The notes under the pieces were generated by a model, which was given only the letters and a program-made list of their open reading frames with translations, searched no databases and was not told the origin of the DNA. 34,554 bases of DNA from the NCBI GenBank assembly GCA_964447445.1, contig CAYUSW010000091.1, positions 1 to 34,554 of the forward strand, written 5' to 3'. This stretch comes from CAIOGO01 sp964447445. GTDB taxonomy: Bacteria; Bipolaricaulota; Bipolaricaulia; UBA7950; UBA9294. Numbering within the stretch: the first letter of the stretch is position 1; each line of letters opens with the position of its first letter. The position numbers and the translations under genes were made by a program. Positions 30,629-34,554 of this stretch are shown here, piece after piece.

Positions 30629-33448
30629 TCACGCCCGGCTCACCTCCGCGGACGCGCGCACGGCGCGTCGCCGTTCCATTCGTCTCAGGATCGCCTTCCG
30701 TCCCTCTTCCGCCAGGAACATGATCGGCGGGTAGAGGAACAAGAAGCCCCAGTACTTGAGAGGAAGCGGGCCTTCCTCGAACAGCGCTTGGAAGGGCGGC
30801 GTGTAGATCATGAGCACGATCAGCGCAAGCTCGAACGCAAACCCGAACAGCAGGAACCGGTTCGAGAAGAATCCTATCTTGAACACCGACGTTCGCTCCG
30901 TTCGGCAGGCGTAGGCATTCCCGATCTGGCTCGTGATGACGCCGGCGTGGAACATCGTCGTCGCCATCACGTACACGAGGCCGTCGTGCGTGAGGAGGCG
31001 CTCCGCGTAGGGCAGGAGGTCGGGACGCGGCAAGTGAAGGAGATCGCGGTACCCCATCGTCCACCACAAGAAGAAGAATCCAGCAAAGCACAGCGCGCTC
31101 TGGAGACTGCCCAGCCACAAGAACGCTCGCAGGATGAGCTTGCGATCGACAATGCGGTCCTTCGGCCCGCGCGGCGGTCGATTCATGAGTCCCGGTTCCG
31201 GCTTCTCGGTTCCGAGCGCGAGCGCCGGCACGAGGTCCGTTCCGAGATCGACGGCCAGAACCTGCATCACGACGAGAGCGAGCGGGATGTTGAACACAAT
31301 CTGGAGGATGAACGGCCACGCCTCCGGGGTGTTGCTGGTGAAGATGTAGGTCGTGAACTTGCGGATGTTGGAGAAGACCGCACGCCCCTCCTCAATCGCG
31401 TTGACGATCGACGCGAAGTTGTCGTCCAAGAGGATCATCGACGCGGCCTCTTTGGCGACGTCCGTGCCCGAGATTCCCATCGCGACACCGATGTGAGCCT
31501 TCTTGAGCGCCGGCGCATCGTTCACACCGTCGCCCGTCACGGCGACCACCTCGCCCAACTCCTTGAGCGCCGAGACAACGCGCAGCTTGTGCTCCGGGGC
31601 CGCCCGGGCAAAGATGACCTCGCCTGTCAGGGCGTCCGAGAGCTCGACATCCGTCATCGTGTCAAGCTCCGCTCCCGTCACGAGCCGCGCTCCCTCCCCC
31701 ACGATGCCAACGCGGCGCGCGATGGATTCCGCCGTCAGCCCATAGTCGCCCGTAATCATGATGATGCGGATACCCGCCGTCCGGCACTTCCCGACAGCTT
31801 CTGCAACCTCGGGACGCGGAGGATCCTGCATCGCCATCAAGCCAAGGAACGTCAGCTCGCGCTCGACCCAGTCCACGGTGTAGCCGTTCGGACGCTCGGG
31901 CAGGAAGCGGCGAGCTAGGGCAAGGACACGCAACGCTCCGCGAGCGTAGGCGTCGTTCACGGCCAGGATCTCCTGGCGCTGAGCATCGGTCATCGGCTCG
32001 ACCTGTCCGTCAATCAGGATGGTCGAGCACAGCCCGAGCACTTCTTTCGGCGCACCCTTGACGAAGGCCGTCTCCTGCCCCTCGCGCGGGTGGATCGTGC
32101 TCATTCGCTTCCGCACGGAGTCGAACGGCAGCTCGCGCAGCCTGGGAGTCTCGCGGGCCGCTTCCGCAGGCGAGACACCTCCCTTAGCCGCGGCGACCAG
32201 CAACGCGGCTTCCGTAGGATCGCCGAGGATGGTCCACCCCTCGTCCTCGTGAGGCGGCACCAGCTTGGCGTTGTTGCACAGCGCAGCTGCCAAGACGACC
32301 TCGCGCAGGTCCTCTGCCGTCACCGCCTGAGCCGGATCTGCCGGGCAGAACTCGCCCGTCGGCTCGTAGCCGATCCCGCTCACGGTCAACCGGCGGCCCG
32401 AGACCCACGCTTCGCGGACCGTCATCTCGTTCTGTGTCAGCGTCCCGGTCTTGTCTGTGCAGATCACCGTACAGGACCCGAGCGTCTCAACCGAGGAGAG
32501 CTTCTTGATCAGCGCGTTTCGCTTCGCCATGCGCTGTACGCCCATGGCGAGGGACAGTGTGACGGTGGGGAGAAGCCCTTCCGGAACGAAAGCCACGACC
32601 ATGCCCACCGAGAAGATGAACCCCTCCGCCAGGGGACGCCGGATCACGAACACCGACAGGAAGAAGAGAAGAAGGCCGATGCCCATCGCCATCGCCGTGA
32701 CGATCTTCGTGACTCGATTGACCTCTTTTTGTAGCGGCGAGAGTTCGTCTTCCACGGTCTGAGTCAGGCGGGCGATCTTGCCAAACTCGGTGTTCATGCC
32801 GGTGGCGAAGACCACCGCCTTGCCCGTGCCGGCGCTGACAGCGGTCCCGGCAAACACGAGATTCGGTCGCTCCATGACCGTGAGCCCGTCGCGCAGCGAC
32901 GCTTCGGCCGTACGCCGTGCCGGGTTCGACTCGCCGTTGAGCGTGGACAAGTCGACTCTCATCTCGTTTTCCTCTACCAGACGGGCGTCGGCGCTGATAT
33001 GGTCGCCCTCGGAGAAGAGAATCACGTCGCCCGGAACGAGTTCCTCGGCCGGCACCTTCGTCTCCTGACCATCGCGCATGACGCGTGCGAACTGAGGCAG
33101 GAGCTTCTTCAGCGCATCGGCAGCCTTCTCGGCGCGGAACTCCTGCCAGAAGGAGAAGATCGCGTTGATGACGATGACCGACCAGACAGCCCACCCCAAC
33201 TGAGGCATCTTGCCAATGAAAGCCATCGCGCCGCCCGCCCAGAGGAGGAGCGCCATGAGGTGAGTGAAGTTGGCAACGAGCTTCCGCCAGAGCGGCTTCC
33301 CTTTGATCGTCTGGATCGCGTTCGGCCCGCTCTTGGCAAGGCGCGCCTTGGCCTCCGCGGTCGTCAGCCCGTCCGGCGACGTGCCCGAGGCCGTGTAGAC
33401 GTCACGGATCTGTAGCGTGTAAGAACGAAGGGCTGGGTCTTCCGGCAT
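30629..33448 (-). CDS. P-type cation-transporting ATPase, Na+/K+ (IIC)-like
   Basis: This is a 939-residue membrane pump with about ten helices. Motifs: actuator LNGES (170-174, normally TGES), TM4 FVPEGLLPTVTLSLA (288-301), phosphorylation DKTGTLT with D332, nucleotide-domain FVKGAPKEV and hinge TGDGVNDAPALKKAHIG. PEGLLPTVT and the TM6 stretch DLGTDLVPALALGTEKPEPG strongly resemble animal Na+/K+-ATPase (DLGTDMVPAISLAYE) rather than SERCA. No beta subunit is seen. ATG 33448 has no clear ribosome-binding site. The pump lies beside two RCK genes; ion balance is the likely role, but the ions are not proven by sequence. Confidence 0.88.
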   Translation of the reverse strand: MPEDPALRSYTLQIRDVYTASGTSPDGLTTAEAKARLAKSGPNAIQTIKGKPLWRKLVANFTHLMALLLWAGGAMAFIGKMPQLGWAVWSVIVINAIFSFWQEFRAEKAADALKKLLPQFARVMRDGQETKVPAEELVPGDVILFSEGDHISADARLVEENEMRVDLSTLNGESNPARRTAEASLRDGLTVMERPNLVFAGTAVSAGTGKAVVFATGMNTEFGKIARLTQTVEDELSPLQKEVNRVTKIVTAMAMGIGLLLFFLSVFVIRRPLAEGFIFSVGMVVAFVPEGLLPTVTLSLAMGVQRMAKRNALIKKLSSVETLGSCTVICTDKTGTLTQNEMTVREAWVSGRRLTVSGIGYEPTGEFCPADPAQAVTAEDLREVVLAAALCNNAKLVPPHEDEGWTILGDPTEAALLVAAAKGGVSPAEAARETPRLRELPFDSVRKRMSTIHPREGQETAFVKGAPKEVLGLCSTILIDGQVEPMTDAQRQEILAVNDAYARGALRVLALARRFLPERPNGYTVDWVERELTFLGLMAMQDPPRPEVAEAVGKCRTAGIRIIMITGDYGLTAESIARRVGIVGEGARLVTGAELDTMTDVELSDALTGEVIFARAAPEHKLRVVSALKELGEVVAVTGDGVNDAPALKKAHIGVAMGISGTDVAKEAASMILLDDNFASIVNAIEEGRAVFSNIRKFTTYIFTSNTPEAWPFILQIVFNIPLALVVMQVLAVDLGTDLVPALALGTEKPEPGLMNRPPRGPKDRIVDRKLILRAFLWLGSLQSALCFAGFFFLWWTMGYRDLLHLPRPDLLPYAERLLTHDGLVYVMATTMFHAGVITSQIGNAYACRTERTSVFKIGFFSNRFLLFGFAFELALIVLMIYTPPFQALFEEGPLPLKYWGFLFLYPPIMFLAEEGRKAILRRMERRRAVRASAEVSRA

Positions 33449-33515
33449 GCAGACTACGTACTCGCCGTACTCGCGCGCGTACCGTTGCTCCTTGACGATC
33501 CGTGGAAGGCGACGA

Positions 33516-33533
33516 GCCCACCTACGGGTGGGC
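33516..33533. repeat. Stable hairpin upstream of the P-type ATPase
   Basis: GCCCACC, loop TACG and GGTGGGC form a perfect 7-bp stem about 70 nt before the ATPase start. There is no U-tract. It could be a leader hairpin of the ATPase mRNA or a weak terminator. Confidence 0.4.
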
Positions 33534-33895
33534 CCTTCTGTCCATCCATCCTTCCGTGGGCCAGCATCCTACTGCCGGGATCGTGAGGAGTCAACTTGCT
33601 TCCGTGTCTGCAGAAGCGGCGGCGCGAACACGGCAAAGGCCGGGCGAGGCGATCCTGTGACACTCCCGACGTCTAGTCGGCCGCACACGCGTTGGCAGAC
33701 AGCCGAGAGGAGACAAGGAACGTGCTCCACTCTCGACTCCGCGCCGCTGCACCGGACGAGCGCCTGGCCGGCTCGGGGCCTGTCGGGCGCAATCCTGCGG
33801 CGGGGTTGGACATCAAGAAGCAAGAGCTGACTCCGCCACCCTCCACGCAGCGGACGTGTCCCAGCTTAGCAGACAAGACCGGTGAAATAAAGATC

Positions 33896-33923
33896 TGACC
33901 CCACCGTTGTGACCCCACCGTTG
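33896..33923 (+). repeat. Tandem 14-bp direct repeat
   Basis: TGACCCCACCGTTG occurs twice head to tail (33896-33909 and 33910-33923) with no mismatch. It follows GGTGAAATAAAGATC. Read on the minus strand it contains GGTGGGGTCAGATC, a word often found beside REP/RAYT-like elements in my recollection, so a mobile-element relic is possible. Confidence 0.5.
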
Positions 33924-33966
33924 TTCTAGAGTAACTGAACCCTCCGGCCTGTCCACCGGGGGCGGG

Positions 33967-34554
33967 TCAATACTCTATCGACCAAATCTTTACCGTATTA
34001 TCATATGCCGCCGAGATGAGGAGCTTCCCATCGGGTGAGAAGTCAACAAACGTCACTTGGTTGGTGTGTCCCGTGAACGTACGCAGAGCCTCACCCGTCG
34101 ACACCCGCCAGAGCCGAAGCGTGTTGTCCCCCGATGCCGAGGCAAGCAGCTTCCCGTCAGGAGAGAAGGCCACGGAGTTGACAGCGCCGGTGTGGCCAGA
34201 GAGATCGCGCAAGACCTGGCCAGTGGCGACATCCCACAGAGAAATGCCTCCCCCAAGGCCCGCCGAAGCGAGGAGTCTTCCGTCTGGAGAGAAGGCCATT
34301 GCCCAAGACCAGCTGTGTAGTCTCTGAATCCACTGCCCAGTCCCAGTGTTCCACAGCACTATCCAGGCGTTGGGGGTGCCTACGCTGGAGTCGATCGTAG
34401 CGGCGGCGAGCAGCTTGCTGTTGGCCGAGAAAGCAAGACACATCCCTGGCAAAGGGAGGCCAACGAGACCAGACAACTCCCGCCATGTCGCGACATCCCA
34501 GAGACTGATGGTCTTGCCCGAGGTTGTCGAGGCCAGGAGCCGCCCATCTGGCGA
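33967..34554 (-). CDS. C-terminal part of a WD40-repeat protein (5' cut by window)
   Basis: The frame is open to the last base of the window and ends in TAG at 33967-33969, so 195 C-terminal residues are visible. At least four WD40 blades are clear: SPDGRLLAS...ISLWDVATW, SPDGRLLASAG...ISLWDVATGQ, FSPDGKLLASASGDNTLRLW with GHTGAVNSV, and FSPDGKLLISAAYDNTVKIW with GHTNQVTFV. The repeats are nearly identical to each other, as in large bacterial beta-propellers. The N-terminal part, often a kinase, NACHT or signal peptide in such proteins, is outside the window, so function and location cannot be given. Confidence 0.85.
   Translation of the reverse strand, partial: SPDGRLLASTTSGKTISLWDVATWRELSGLVGLPLPGMCLAFSANSKLLAAATIDSSVGTPNAWIVLWNTGTGQWIQRLHSWSWAMAFSPDGRLLASAGLGGGISLWDVATGQVLRDLSGHTGAVNSVAFSPDGKLLASASGDNTLRLWRVSTGEALRTFTGHTNQVTFVDFSPDGKLLISAAYDNTVKIWSIEY

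Larger units (their letters stand above)
33449..33966. other. Non-coding stretch between P-type ATPase and WD40 gene
   Basis: About 520 bp without a supported gene. It contains the hairpin at 33516-33533 and the tandem repeat at 33896-33923. The short open frames overlap in several phases, have no ribosome-binding sites and show no conserved motif. The segment 33860-33925 is less GC-rich than its surroundings and may be an insertion relic. The promoter of the ATPase gene should lie in the part next to 33449, but no clear hexamers were seen. Confidence 0.5.

Noticed and set aside
33569..33918. Short minus-strand frames in the non-coding stretch
   Set aside because: Low-complexity, overlapping in several frames, no ribosome-binding site and no motif.

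Overview
The window is 34.5 kb of GC-rich bacterial chromosome. Genes are packed tightly, with many 1-4 nt stop/start overlaps, good Shine-Dalgarno (GGAGG-type) sites and some GTG/TTG starts. I see no phage, integrase, transposase gene, CRISPR array or rRNA. The content is mostly core and housekeeping (EF-G, TldD/TldE, F-type ATP synthase, ribosome recycling factor, two tRNAs). Mixed in are secreted proteins with Ig/HYR-like modules, a WD40 protein and a split saccharopine pathway. This looks like an uncultivated or deep-branching bacterial phylum. I cannot name it from the sequence; a Bipolaricaulota/Acetothermia-like lineage is only a guess.

Layout. 1-2.5 kb: end of a coiled-coil gene (+), a secreted protein of unknown function (-) and a flavodoxin-domain protein (-). 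2.7-4.8 kb: fusA (-), outside any str operon. 5.1-5.5 kb: two tiny convergent genes, a ribbon-helix-helix protein (+) and a one-helix membrane protein (-), facing a shared terminator hairpin. 5.6-8.5 kb: tldE-tldD operon (-). 8.7-10.7 kb: response regulator and sensor kinase (+), ending in a hairpin. 10.8-11.7 kb: secreted protein of unknown function (-). 11.9-14.5 kb: Zn/Mn ABC importer (binding protein, ATPase, permease; +), translationally coupled. 14.6-16.3 kb: GNAT acetyltransferase coupled to a ThiF/MoeB-like E1 protein (+). 16.4-19.1 kb: lysine-ketoglutarate reductase and saccharopine dehydrogenase as separate adjacent genes (-). 19.2-20.2 kb: tRNA-Cys, tRNA-Val and a nucleotidyltransferase gene with no ordinary start codon (-). 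20.3-22.1 kb: large secreted Ig/HYR-domain protein (+). 22.1-29.0 kb: frr-atpI-B-E-F-H-A-G-D (-), driven by a near-consensus promoter and lacking atpC. 29.1-30.5 kb: two TrkA/RCK potassium-regulatory subunits (-). 30.6-33.4 kb: a P-type ATPase resembling the Na+/K+ (IIC) group (-). 33.4-34.0 kb: non-coding stretch with a hairpin and a tandem repeat. 34.0-34.5 kb: C-terminal part of a WD40 protein running off the right edge (-).

Themes. The right third concerns membrane energetics and ion balance: a probably proton-coupled ATP synthase, K+-channel gating subunits and a cation-pumping ATPase. The middle holds metal uptake and lysine/glutamate metabolism. I found no clear new multi-gene defence or mobile system. 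The best leads are regulatory or structural: mutually exclusive hairpins over the ribosome-binding site of the Ig/HYR gene, an 18-bp palindrome in the leader of the saccharopine operon, the start-less nucleotidyltransferase behind the tRNAs, the missing epsilon subunit gene with stop codons shared tail to tail, and the E1-like protein without its cysteine coupled to an acetyltransferase.
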